Assembly (NCBI GenBank): GCA_947489685.1
Contig: CANLEM010000003.1
Coordinates: forward strand, 62,001 to 126,000
Origin: an uncultured Aquimarina sp.
Lineage (GTDB): Bacteria > Bacteroidota > Bacteroidia > Flavobacteriales > Flavobacteriaceae
DNA: 64,000 nt
Direction of reading: 5' to 3'
The notes under the pieces are model-generated. The model saw only the letters and a program-made list of their open reading frames with translations, was not told the DNA's origin and searched no databases. How positions within the stretch are numbered: the stretch's first letter is position 1; every line of letters begins with the position of its first letter. This document shows, piece by piece, positions 1 to 8,118 of this stretch. Made by a program: the position numbers and the translations under genes.

Positions 1-2466
1 TATCCTAAGATTCCAGGGCATTTTATAACTGTAATCTTTTTGATCCGTGTTTTTATCTTTATTATCGTCGTCTACATAAGATCGTGCCTCACCAAAATCG
101 GTAACTCCACCAAATAAGTTATCAGGTCGACCTTCATTTCTGAAATTTTGATTGTCAAGAGGATCTTCGTTTACTTTTCCTTTTTCAAAATCTTTACTAG
201 AGAATGAATATCCAAAATTTGCACTTGCCCTGGTTAAGCGAAATAAACTTCCACCATTGTCAATATTCCATACATCAATCCTTCGGTTATTATTATCCAA
301 GGCATAGGGATCTAGTTGTGCATTAAAATTAATATCCAATTTGTTCTGAATAATAGGCACATTACCTGTAATGGACAGTGGGCTTAGTTTTAACGAATCT
401 CCGGCTATGTTATAAGATGTACTAATGTTAAGGTTATTAAGTAAGACTATTTTTTTTGCTTCGGTTGCAGTTGTATCCTTACTTTTTACCTTCATCTCTA
501 TATTGTTACTTACAGAAAAACCAATACTACTAGAAAAAACATTGCCTGGTGCACCAAAAAAACCACCTTCAAACCTAGAATATTCAACCACTTCGGTTTC
601 ATTTTCGGCTGTAGTAGGGTCATCGGTTATAGTATATTCATCATAAAACTGGTCAAATGCAGGAGTGATATTATAACTTATCGAAGGTCGCATTGTATGT
701 CTTATGGCCTGTATCTTTTTATCTTTCTTAAAGTTAAAAGTTCCGTAGATGGTTGTTCCTAAACTGGCAGTAAAGTTGTACGTTCGATAACTGTCAAAAC
801 CCGAAATAGTATCTCTTACAACTTCACCATTACCATCTTCATCGCGAACAAAACTTTGTTCTATAGTTTCAAAAACCCAATTTTCTTGATAGCTTGTTCC
901 GGCAGATGCACTCAAATAGTTGAATATTTTAAAATTGGTAGTTAACGGGATAGAATGTTGTATTCCCGAAGATGCGTTTTCAAACATTCTAGCCGAAAAG
1001 AGATCATCATCAGTAGTGGTTATCCTATTCTCACCTCTTAAGCTGTACTGGGTATTAATATTCTGAATAATACCTTTTTTTACACCTACTTTGGGAGCAA
1101 AAGGAAATACTCTGGATACACTAGCATTAACATTAGGTAAAGACATATTTACAATACCTGTATTGGTATTAGAGTTATGCGTGGCAGCAACGTTTACATT
1201 TACCTGGGGATCTCCCTGAAACGTTTTGGAGTACGAAATATTAGAACTGATCTGATTGTTTAAGAAATTACCCGTATTTAATTGATTTGTAGATTGCTGA
1301 AAAAAGTCACTACTACCAAAGTTTACCGAAGCCGAAAAACGAGAGTTTGGATTGGCTTTGGCATCTTGACTATGAGTCCATTGAATATTATAGGTAGTCG
1401 TTTTTGAAAAATCTGGAAACCCTCTTTCACTTTGTAAATTATTCTCGTACCTAAAACGTAGATTTCCTCTAAATCGATATCTTTTTGCATAAGCCGATTC
1501 AACAGCAAAAGTATAACTTCCATTAGTATAATAATCTCCAAGAAGCGTTAAGTCTACATAATCACTTATGGCAAAATAATACCCACCATTTTGTAGAAAA
1601 TAACCACGATTTCTTTCTTCACCAGGGTTAGGAATAATAAAACCAGAGGTTCTGTCTTCGGTCAAAGGGAAATATCCAAAAGGTAACCCTAAAGGTGTGG
1701 GAACATCTGCAATAAACATATTCACCAAACCAGTAACGATTTTTTTCTTGGGTACAAATTTGATCCTTCTGGCGTAAAAATAATATTCGGGGTCTTCAAT
1801 GTTTTCTGAAGTAGTAAATTTTACATTACTCATATAAATCACCGAATCATTTTCACGTTTCGAGATCTCATTTTTGATTTTAAAACCGTTTTGTTCGGTT
1901 CTGGAGTTGTAAATTAAAGCCTTTTCGGTATCAAAATTAAACCTAATAGAATCTGGTTCTACTACATTTTGTGCTTGTTTAAATACAGGAGTTTGTGTGT
2001 ATTCGCCCAATGAATCTTTGATACCATAAGCATATACTTCACTTTTTTCATTGTCTACCACAATAAATCCGGCATTAATTTGCATATCACCATAAATGAT
2101 CTCTGCTTCATTATAGAGATACATTTTGTTTTCTCTACGACTTAGCCTCATATAATCGGTAGCTTTATAATCTACTTTGTCGGTAAGCAGTTGAGGTTCG
2201 GCTACGATTGTATCTTGTTTAACGGTATCCTGAGCCTGCTCATTAAGTAGCTGTTCTGGAGTAAGTTCTACTTCTTTTTGGATATTATTAATGGTATCCT
2301 GTTCAGCAGGAATAGGAACCTCTGTCGTCTTGTTTGTTTCCTGTGCAGTAATTTGACAAATACAAAACAGTGAAAAACTTAGTGAATAAAGTATGTGACG
2401 TACCGTTGTTTGCAATGGTTTAAATCCTATTTTTGTAAAACTATGGCTTAGTTTTTGAAGTGCCAA
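1..2466 (-). CDS. lptD: LptD-like outer-membrane LPS-assembly protein (3' end outside window)
   Basis: The frame is open on the minus strand from the window edge to about 2466, giving some 822 visible residues. The C-terminus is cut off. The protein begins with a hydrophobic segment ending in an ITAQ-type signal cleavage site. A periplasmic OstA/LptA-like part follows (NKMYLYNEAEIIYGDMQINA), then 'PTPLGLPFGYFPL' and a long beta-rich barrel. This layout matches the Bacteroidota LptD/Imp family, which inserts lipopolysaccharide into the outer leaflet. No ATG lies in frame before residue ~60. The TTG at 2464-2466, giving (M)ALQKLSHSFTK, is the most reasonable start. It is divergent from a cell-wall amidase, a pairing common in flavobacteria. 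The family call is firm; the exact start is inferred. Confidence 0.85.
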   Translation of the reverse strand, partial: MALQKLSHSFTKIGFKPLQTTVRHILYSLSFSLFCICQITAQETNKTTEVPIPAEQDTINNIQKEVELTPEQLLNEQAQDTVKQDTIVAEPQLLTDKVDYKATDYMRLSRRENKMYLYNEAEIIYGDMQINAGFIVVDNEKSEVYAYGIKDSLGEYTQTPVFKQAQNVVEPDSIRFNFDTEKALIYNSRTEQNGFKIKNEISKRENDSVIYMSNVKFTTSENIEDPEYYFYARRIKFVPKKKIVTGLVNMFIADVPTPLGLPFGYFPLTEDRTSGFIIPNPGEERNRGYFLQNGGYYFAISDYVDLTLLGDYYTNGSYTFAVESAYAKRYRFRGNLRFRYENNLQSERGFPDFSKTTTYNIQWTHSQDAKANPNSRFSASVNFGSSDFFQQSTNQLNTGNFLNNQISSNISYSKTFQGDPQVNVNVAATHNSNTNTGIVNMSLPNVNASVSRVFPFAPKVGVKKGIIQNINTQYSLRGENRITTTDDDLFSARMFENASSGIQHSIPLTTNFKIFNYLSASAGTSYQENWVFETIEQSFVRDEDGNGEVVRDTISGFDSYRTYNFTASLGTTIYGTFNFKKDKKIQAIRHTMRPSISYNITPAFDQFYDEYTITDDPTTAENETEVVEYSRFEGGFFGAPGNVFSSSIGFSVSNNIEMKVKSKDTTATEAKKIVLLNNLNISTSYNIAGDSLKLSPLSITGNVPIIQNKLDINFNAQLDPYALDNNNRRIDVWNIDNGGSLFRLTRASANFGYSFSSKDFEKGKVNEDPLDNQNFRNEGRPDNLFGGVTDFGEARSYVDDDNKDKNTDQKDYSYKMPWNLRI

Positions 2467-2668
2467 AATTACATATATTTTTAATGCCTCTATTGTAAAT
2501 GATAAAAAAATAAAAAATTATGTGATCAATATTTCCGTAACGCCATTTAAACGAATGGGATATGGAATTATTTTTATGAATCATAAACTTTATTTTTTTG
2601 CGATATATATTAAATACGGAAACATAAGGAGAATGTTTCAAAGTAAGTGATAAAATTGTTTAGAATTA

Positions 2669-3793
2669 ATGAAAAAGATAACAACTTATACTAATTGCCT
2701 AACCCTTTTGGTGATTCTGCTATTGGTGTTTCATACTAATGTAGTAGCACAAGATAACGATAAATTTGTGGTGGTGTTGGATGCCGGTCATGGTGGTGAT
2801 GACCCTGGGAATAGAGGGAATGGGTATAAAGAAAAGGAAATTTCTCTTAATGTAGTTTTGGCAGTTGGTGCCATATTAGAAAAAGATGAGAGATTTAAAG
2901 TGGTCTATACCAGAAAAACAGATAAGTTTATAGAATTATATGAAAGAGGAAACATAGCAAATAAGGCAAATGCCGATTTGTTTGTTTCGATACATTGTAA
3001 TTCGCACCGTTCGCAAGCATTTGGTACAGAGACATTTGTGTTGGGTTTGCATGCAAATGATGAAAACTTTAATGTAGCTAAAAATGAAAATTCGGTAATC
3101 TTATTAGAAGATAACTATGAAGCTAATTATGATGGATTTGATCCCAATTCTCCAGAATCTATTATAGGATTAACATTAATGCAAGAAGAATATTTAGATC
3201 AAAGTCTTACCCTGGCAAGTTTTGTTCAAAATCGATTTAAAAAATCTTTGGATAGAAAGAGTAGAGGAGTAAAACAGGCAGGTTTTGTAGTGTTGCACCA
3301 AACATATATGCCAAGTGTGCTCATAGAATTAGGTTTTTTAACCAATAATGGCGAAGGGAAATATCTTAATTCTAAAAAAGGACAAACAGATATGGCCAAA
3401 TCTATTTCTACCTCGGTCATAGATTATAAAGAAAGTCTCGATGCCATTTATTATGCACCAAAACCGAAAACTCCTGAAGTTACTAGTATTACAGCAGAGA
3501 TGGAGGGTGATAAAGTGTATGATGGCGTTACTTTTAAAGTGCAAATAGCGGCAGGATCTACAGATATCGAATTAGAACCTTTTAATTTTAATGGTCTGGA
3601 TCAATTGTCTAAAACCAGGGATGGGGAACTCTTTAAATATTTCTTTGGTAGTACTTCTAATTATACCTTAATTAAAGAATTACAGGAGATTGCATTAGGA
3701 AAAGGATTCGATTCTAGTTTTGTTGTAGCTTTTCGTAATAATGCTCGAATTTCTTTAACAGAAGCTCTAAAACCTAACACTTCTTCTAATTAA
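2669..3793 (+). CDS. N-acetylmuramoyl-L-alanine amidase (Amidase_3) with C-terminal SPOR-like region
   Basis: This is a secreted zinc amidase that cleaves the amide bond between MurNAc and the stem peptide of peptidoglycan. Residues 1-27 are a signal peptide ending VVAQ. The Amidase_3 domain spans about 33-245. Visible active-site positions are H41 in DAGHGG, E57, H109 in VSIHCNSH, and E220 in SVLIELGF. The last ~100 residues (from FKVQIAAG) resemble a SPOR-type peptidoglycan-binding domain. It starts the plus-strand run of envelope genes, divergent from lptD, and is followed after 86 bases by an MCE protein. Confidence 0.92.
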   Translation: MKKITTYTNCLTLLVILLLVFHTNVVAQDNDKFVVVLDAGHGGDDPGNRGNGYKEKEISLNVVLAVGAILEKDERFKVVYTRKTDKFIELYERGNIANKANADLFVSIHCNSHRSQAFGTETFVLGLHANDENFNVAKNENSVILLEDNYEANYDGFDPNSPESIIGLTLMQEEYLDQSLTLASFVQNRFKKSLDRKSRGVKQAGFVVLHQTYMPSVLIELGFLTNNGEGKYLNSKKGQTDMAKSISTSVIDYKESLDAIYYAPKPKTPEVTSITAEMEGDKVYDGVTFKVQIAAGSTDIELEPFNFNGLDQLSKTRDGELFKYFFGSTSNYTLIKELQEIALGKGFDSSFVVAFRNNARISLTEALKPNTSSN

Positions 3794-3879
3794 TCTAAAT
3801 AAATACTGATAATTCATCAAAAAATAATCCACAGAAAAGTATTTTTATTCTAAATTTGTGTCCTAAAATCTAATCTATT

Positions 3880-4830
3880 TTGAAATTTACCCGAGAGATC
3901 AAGACAGGAATATTAGCAATTTGTGCTATTGCACTTTTGATTTTTGGATATAGTTTTTTGAAGGGACAAAACCTTCTTGAAAACGACAGAACTTTTTTTG
4001 CAGTCTATAAAAATGTAGAAGGTTTAATTCCATCTTCTCCGGTAACTATTAATGGTTTAGTAGTCGGGCAGGTCGTATCCATTGATTTTGCAGATAGTAA
4101 AGGTAATCTAGTTGTAGAGTTTAATGTCGATAATGATTTTACTTTTTCTAAAAACAGTGAGGCCAAAGTATATGGAGGAGGATTGATAGGAGGTAAGTCG
4201 TTGGCAATTATTCCAAAATATGAACAAGGATTAAATGCAAAAGACGGAGATACCTTACTGGGACGAGTAGAAGCAGGTTTGTTAGAGCTGGTTAATGATA
4301 AACTGGCACCTTTGCAAGAAAAATTAGAAGCTGCAATAACCGATGCCGATACCTTATTAACCTCGGTTAACGGTATTCTTAATGTTGATAATCAAAACAA
4401 CTTAAATTCGATCTTTAAGGATTTGAGTATAAGCGTTAGGCAATTTAAAGGGACATCTATAAAACTGAACAGTTTACTAGAAAATAATGAAGAAAAGTTG
4501 AATAGAGCTTTTACAAATGCAGATGAAATCTCTACAAAGCTTAATAAAGTTTCAGATTCTTTATCGAAAATCAATGTTAAAAAAATTGGTACAGAACTCG
4601 AAGTAGTATTGGCAAATTTTAGAAAAATATCGAATGACTTAAATTCTGGAAAAGGAACTGCTGGTAAGTTACTTAAAGATGATAAGTTATATGATAATTT
4701 AGAAAAAACAACTAAGGAATTGGAGTTACTTCTTCAGGATTTAAGATTAAATCCAACGCGATATATCAATGTATCTGTTTTTGGAAAGAAGAATAAACCC
4801 TATCAAAAACCAACAGACTCAATAAATTAA
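3880..4830 (+). CDS. MCE/MlaD family protein
   Basis: This is an inner-membrane-anchored periplasmic lipid-transport subunit of the MlaD/MCE family. A single transmembrane helix near residues 8-26 is followed by the MCE domain (about 37-115; 'NGLVVGQVVSIDF', 'VYGGGLIGGKSLAI'). A long helical region with heptad character runs from about 135 to 290. The start is TTG at 3880 (MKFTREIKTG), as expected for this family in flavobacteria; no nearer ATG fits. A TAAATTTG box at 3851-3858 may be a -7 promoter element. No mlaE or mlaF homologue is adjacent, so the transporter partners must be elsewhere. Confidence 0.88.
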   Translation: MKFTREIKTGILAICAIALLIFGYSFLKGQNLLENDRTFFAVYKNVEGLIPSSPVTINGLVVGQVVSIDFADSKGNLVVEFNVDNDFTFSKNSEAKVYGGGLIGGKSLAIIPKYEQGLNAKDGDTLLGRVEAGLLELVNDKLAPLQEKLEAAITDADTLLTSVNGILNVDNQNNLNSIFKDLSISVRQFKGTSIKLNSLLENNEEKLNRAFTNADEISTKLNKVSDSLSKINVKKIGTELEVVLANFRKISNDLNSGKGTAGKLLKDDKLYDNLEKTTKELELLLQDLRLNPTRYINVSVFGKKNKPYQKPTDSIN

Positions 4831-4837
4831 TACAAGC

Positions 4838-6163
4838 ATGCAGTACATACCTAACATCTTATTCATCATTGTTTTGGTGGCAGGAATTGGATATTTTACT
4901 AAGAATATCCGTAAAGTAATCCGAAATATTCGTTTGGGTAAAGATGTTAACCGATCAGATAACAAAGGAGAACGATTTAAGAATATGGCGATGATTGCTC
5001 TTGGGCAATCTAAGATGGTAAGACGTCCTGTATCTGGGATATTACATATTGTTGTTTATTTAGGTTTTATCATCATTAATATTGAAGTTTTAGAGATTAT
5101 TATCGATGGTATTTTTGGTACACATAGGATTTTTGCTTTTCTCGGCGGATTGTATGATGTGTTAATCGGATCTTTCGAAATTTTGGCTTTCTTGGTTTTT
5201 GTTGGAGTGGTTATATTTTGGATTCGTCGTAATGTGATCAAGTTGAAACGTTTCTGGAATCCAGAAATGAAAGGATGGCCAAAAAATGATGGTAACTTAA
5301 TCCTGTATTTCGAAATGGTATTAATGACCCTGTTTTTGGTTATGAATGCTGCAGATTTGCAATTACAAGATTTAGGAGCAGATCATTATATTAAGGCAGG
5401 ATCATATCCCGTAAGTCAGTTTATTTCGCCATTGTTTAATGGAATGTCTGAAGGAAGTTTGATATTTTTAGAAAGAGGAGCATGGTGGCTTCATATTTTA
5501 GGGATATTAGTGTTCTTGAATTATTTATATTTCTCGAAACACTTGCATATCATGTTAGCGTTTCCGAACACCTATTATGGCGATTTAAGACCTAAAGGAG
5601 AATTAGATAATCTAGAAGCAGTTACTAACGAGGTAAAATTAATGATGGACCCAAGTGCTGATCCTTTTGCTGCTCCGGCTGGAGATGAGCCAGAAGGTGA
5701 ACCAGAGAAATTTGGTGCTTCAGATGTAACAGATCTTAATTGGGTACAACTGCTTAATTCATATACATGTACCGAATGCGGGCGTTGTACCAGCGAATGT
5801 CCAGCCAATCAAACAGGAAAAAAATTATCTCCTCGTAAAATTATGATGGATACCAGAGATCGTTTGAAAGAGGTGGGGGATAATATTGATAAAAACGGAA
5901 GTTTTGTGGATGATGGCAAACAATTGCTTAATGATTTTATCACTCCCGAAGAACTATGGGCATGTACAAGTTGTAATGCTTGTGTAGAGGCTTGTCCTGT
6001 GAGTATTAGTCCGTTATCAATTATTATTGATATGAGAAGATACCTGGTGATGGAAGAAAGTGCTGCGCCATCAGATCTAAATAATATGATGTCTAATATT
6101 GAAAATAATGGAGCTCCTTGGCCATTTAACCAGATGGACCGATTAAATTGGAGTGACGAATAA
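4838..6163 (+). CDS. Membrane (Fe-S)-binding oxidoreductase subunit, GlpC/HdrC-like
   Basis: The N-terminal half (~1-245) carries about five transmembrane segments, like a respiratory gamma subunit. The C-terminal half has two 4Fe-4S motifs: C311-x2-C314-x2-C317-x3-C321 and C376-x2-C379-x2-C382-x3-C386. With the CCG-domain protein at 6723 it forms a two-piece version of a GlpC/HdrD/LutA-type electron-transfer enzyme. The family is widespread in Bacteroidota but its substrate is not established. Spacing of 7 bases from the MCE gene suggests co-transcription. Confidence 0.85.
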   Translation: MQYIPNILFIIVLVAGIGYFTKNIRKVIRNIRLGKDVNRSDNKGERFKNMAMIALGQSKMVRRPVSGILHIVVYLGFIIINIEVLEIIIDGIFGTHRIFAFLGGLYDVLIGSFEILAFLVFVGVVIFWIRRNVIKLKRFWNPEMKGWPKNDGNLILYFEMVLMTLFLVMNAADLQLQDLGADHYIKAGSYPVSQFISPLFNGMSEGSLIFLERGAWWLHILGILVFLNYLYFSKHLHIMLAFPNTYYGDLRPKGELDNLEAVTNEVKLMMDPSADPFAAPAGDEPEGEPEKFGASDVTDLNWVQLLNSYTCTECGRCTSECPANQTGKKLSPRKIMMDTRDRLKEVGDNIDKNGSFVDDGKQLLNDFITPEELWACTSCNACVEACPVSISPLSIIIDMRRYLVMEESAAPSDLNNMMSNIENNGAPWPFNQMDRLNWSDE

Positions 6164-6219
6164 TAATAACCAAAAAAATTAACCAATTAACCCTAAAAAT
6201 TAAAGAGAAATTAGAAGTT

Positions 6220-6666
6220 ATGAAGAAGGAAGAAGTTGAAAAATTATTGCATGATAAAGTTGAAGCGGGAGAGCATATAAGTCCGGTGTTACCAGAAGGT
6301 ATGAAGAATTACCTGATTGATATTGATGGTACTATTACTGATGATGTTCCTAACGAAGAGCCAGAAAGAATGGTCACTTGCGAACCATTTCCGGATGCAT
6401 TGATAACCTTAAATAAATGGTTTGATCAAGGGCATATCATTTGTTTTTTTACCTCTAGAACAGAAGATCATAGAGATGTTACCGAAACTTGGCTTAAGAA
6501 ACACGGTTTTAAATATCATAGCCTTTTAATGGGTAAACCAAGAGGAGGAAATTATCACTGGATAGACAATCACTTAGTGAAAGCTACACGATATACCGGT
6601 AAATTTACCGAATTGGTAGAAAGAGTGGTAACCATCGAGGTTTTTGATGATGGTAAACACGATTAA
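6220..6666 (+). CDS. Small HAD-superfamily protein between two Fe-S subunits
   Basis: The 148-residue protein carries the HAD nucleophile loop D34-I-D36-G-T38 and a second conserved 'FFTSRTEDH' segment (motif II T/S). 'MGKPRGGNYHWIDNH' near the end probably supplies the motif III/IV part. There is no large cap domain, so it is close to the minimal HAD fold. Flavobacterial homologues are often labelled phosphoheptose isomerase, but nothing in the sequence resembles the SIS fold of GmhA, so I do not use that name. It sits between the two halves of an Fe-S oxidoreductase, which suggests a linked but unknown role. Confidence 0.7.
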   Translation: MKKEEVEKLLHDKVEAGEHISPVLPEGMKNYLIDIDGTITDDVPNEEPERMVTCEPFPDALITLNKWFDQGHIICFFTSRTEDHRDVTETWLKKHGFKYHSLLMGKPRGGNYHWIDNHLVKATRYTGKFTELVERVVTIEVFDDGKHD

Positions 6667-6722
6667 TAAAAGGTTTTTTTTAAAACCTTTACATTATAAA
6701 TAAAGAATATAAAGTATTACGT

Positions 6723-7514
6723 ATGAGCGAAACAATAAAGGTGCCAACGATGGCAGAGTATATGGCCGAAGGAAAAACACCTGAGGTTTTATTTTGGGTT
6801 GGTTGCGCTGGTAGTTTTGATGATAGGGCAAAGAAAATTACCAAGGCATTTGTGAAATTATTACATAATGCAAATGTCGATTTTGCGGTATTAGGTACCG
6901 AAGAAAGTTGTACCGGGGATCCTGCAAAAAGATCAGGTAATGAATTTTTGTTTCAGATGCAGGCAGTTACTAATATTGAGGTAATGAATGCATACGAAAT
7001 TAAAAAAGTAGTTACGGCATGTCCTCATTGTTTCAATACGTTAAAAAATGAATACCCTGCTTTGGGAGGAGATTATGATGTGATGCACCATACGCAGTTT
7101 CTTAAATCTCTTTTGGACGAAGGAAGATTGTCGGTAGAAGGAGGTAAGTTTAAAGGAAAGAGGATTACTTTTCATGATCCATGTTACTTAGGTAGAGCAA
7201 ACAATGTCTATGAAGCACCGCGTGATTTACTTCGAAAGCTTGAAGTTGAATTAATAGAGATGAAACGTTGCAAACGTAATGGTTTATGCTGCGGAGCAGG
7301 AGGAGCACAGATGTTTAAAGAACCAGAACCAGGTGATAAAGATGTAAATATCGAAAGAACCGAAGATGCTTTAGAAACTAAACCCGATATCATAGCGGCA
7401 GGTTGCCCTTTTTGTAACACGATGATGACCGATGGTGTAAAAAATAAAGAGAAAGAAGATAGTATTGAAGTGTTGGATGTGGCAGAGCTTATTGCCAACG
7501 CTCAAGATTTATAA
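6723..7514 (+). CDS. CCG-domain (Fe-S)-binding protein, HdrB/GlpC C-terminal-like
   Basis: This 263-residue soluble protein has two cysteine-rich CCG-type domains. The first has FWVGCAGSFDDR and ACPHCFNTLKNEYP. The second has FHDPCYLGRANNVYEAPR, LCCGAGGAQMF and GCPFCNTMM. Such domains bind a noncanonical 4Fe-4S cluster in heterodisulfide reductase, GlpC and LutA relatives. It is the natural partner of the membrane Fe-S protein at 4838, with the HAD gene between them. The hairpin at 7544-7572 ends this part of the run. Confidence 0.87.
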   Translation: MSETIKVPTMAEYMAEGKTPEVLFWVGCAGSFDDRAKKITKAFVKLLHNANVDFAVLGTEESCTGDPAKRSGNEFLFQMQAVTNIEVMNAYEIKKVVTACPHCFNTLKNEYPALGGDYDVMHHTQFLKSLLDEGRLSVEGGKFKGKRITFHDPCYLGRANNVYEAPRDLLRKLEVELIEMKRCKRNGLCCGAGGAQMFKEPEPGDKDVNIERTEDALETKPDIIAAGCPFCNTMMTDGVKNKEKEDSIEVLDVAELIANAQDL

Positions 7515-7543
7515 TTTTTTCTTCGTTTTAATACAATTTTATT

Positions 7544-7577
7544 AGAGTTAATATGTTTTTCATATTAACTCTTTTTT
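7544..7577 (+). terminator. Rho-independent terminator after the CCG-domain gene
   Basis: A 12-bp perfect stem (AGAGTTAATATG paired with CATATTAACTCT) with a TTTTT loop is followed by a T run. It lies 30 bases after the stop codon of the CCG-domain gene. Confidence 0.85.
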
Positions 7578-7625
7578 ATAACAGAAAATAGAGATAGTTT
7601 TTATTACTTTAGTAAAAAATAGCTA

Positions 7626-8111
7626 ATGTTGGTAGATTTTAATGACCTTCCCGAGACATCAAGAGTATGGATTTATCAGGCTAATCGTTCATTTTCTTTG
7701 GATGAATTAGAAGAGATCAAACAAAAATTAAACAATTTTATAACCCAATGGACAGCACATGGTGCCGATCTTAAGGCGGGTTATGATATTAAATATAAAA
7801 GATTTATAACTATTGGTTTAGATCAAGGGTTAAATGGGGCGTCTGGATGTTCGATAGATGCCTCGGTTCATTTTATTCAGGAATTAGAAAAAGCATATAA
7901 TGTAGACTTGATGGATAAAATGAATGTTTCTTTTAAGCAAGGAGAGTTTGTGGCATATAAATCTCTTTCTGATTTTAAGAAAATGGCAAAAAACAAATCA
8001 GTATCTCCAAATACTATCGTTTTCAATAACCTAGTTACCAACATCGCAGAGTATCGTACCAATTGGGAAGTGCCTGCAAGAGATAGTTGGCATAACCGTT
8101 TTTTAAATTAA
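7626..8111 (+). CDS. Conserved flavobacterial protein of unknown function
   Basis: This is a 161-residue soluble protein without signal peptide or membrane segment. Conserved-looking blocks are RVWIYQANRSF near the N-terminus, 'DQGLNGASGCSIDASVHFIQELEK' in the middle and 'WEVPARDSWHNRFL' at the end. Homologues in flavobacteria are often called 'ABC transporter ATPase', but I see no Walker A, Walker B or ABC signature motif and reject that name. The stop codon is 7 bases from the GTG start of the GH3 gene, so the two are probably co-transcribed. Confidence 0.7.
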   Translation: MLVDFNDLPETSRVWIYQANRSFSLDELEEIKQKLNNFITQWTAHGADLKAGYDIKYKRFITIGLDQGLNGASGCSIDASVHFIQELEKAYNVDLMDKMNVSFKQGEFVAYKSLSDFKKMAKNKSVSPNTIVFNNLVTNIAEYRTNWEVPARDSWHNRFLN

Positions 8112-8118
8112 AATTTTT

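Noticed and set aside
425..646. Plus-strand ORF inside lptD
   Set aside because: Lies antisense to the clearly coding LptD frame; its composition mirrors that gene's codons.
2441..2641. 66-codon minus-strand ORF in the lptD-amidase gap
   Set aside because: It overlaps the proposed lptD start in another frame and its translation shows low-complexity AT-rich sequence without conserved features.
6220..6666. Phosphoheptose isomerase label
   Set aside because: The DxDGT motif shows a HAD-type protein; no SIS-domain features.
6668..6692. AAAGGTTT/AAACCTTT hairpin after the HAD gene
   Set aside because: No T run follows and the next gene appears to be in the same operon, so a terminator is doubtful.
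7626..8111. ABC transporter ATPase label for this family
   Set aside because: No Walker A, Walker B or signature motif is present in the 161 residues.
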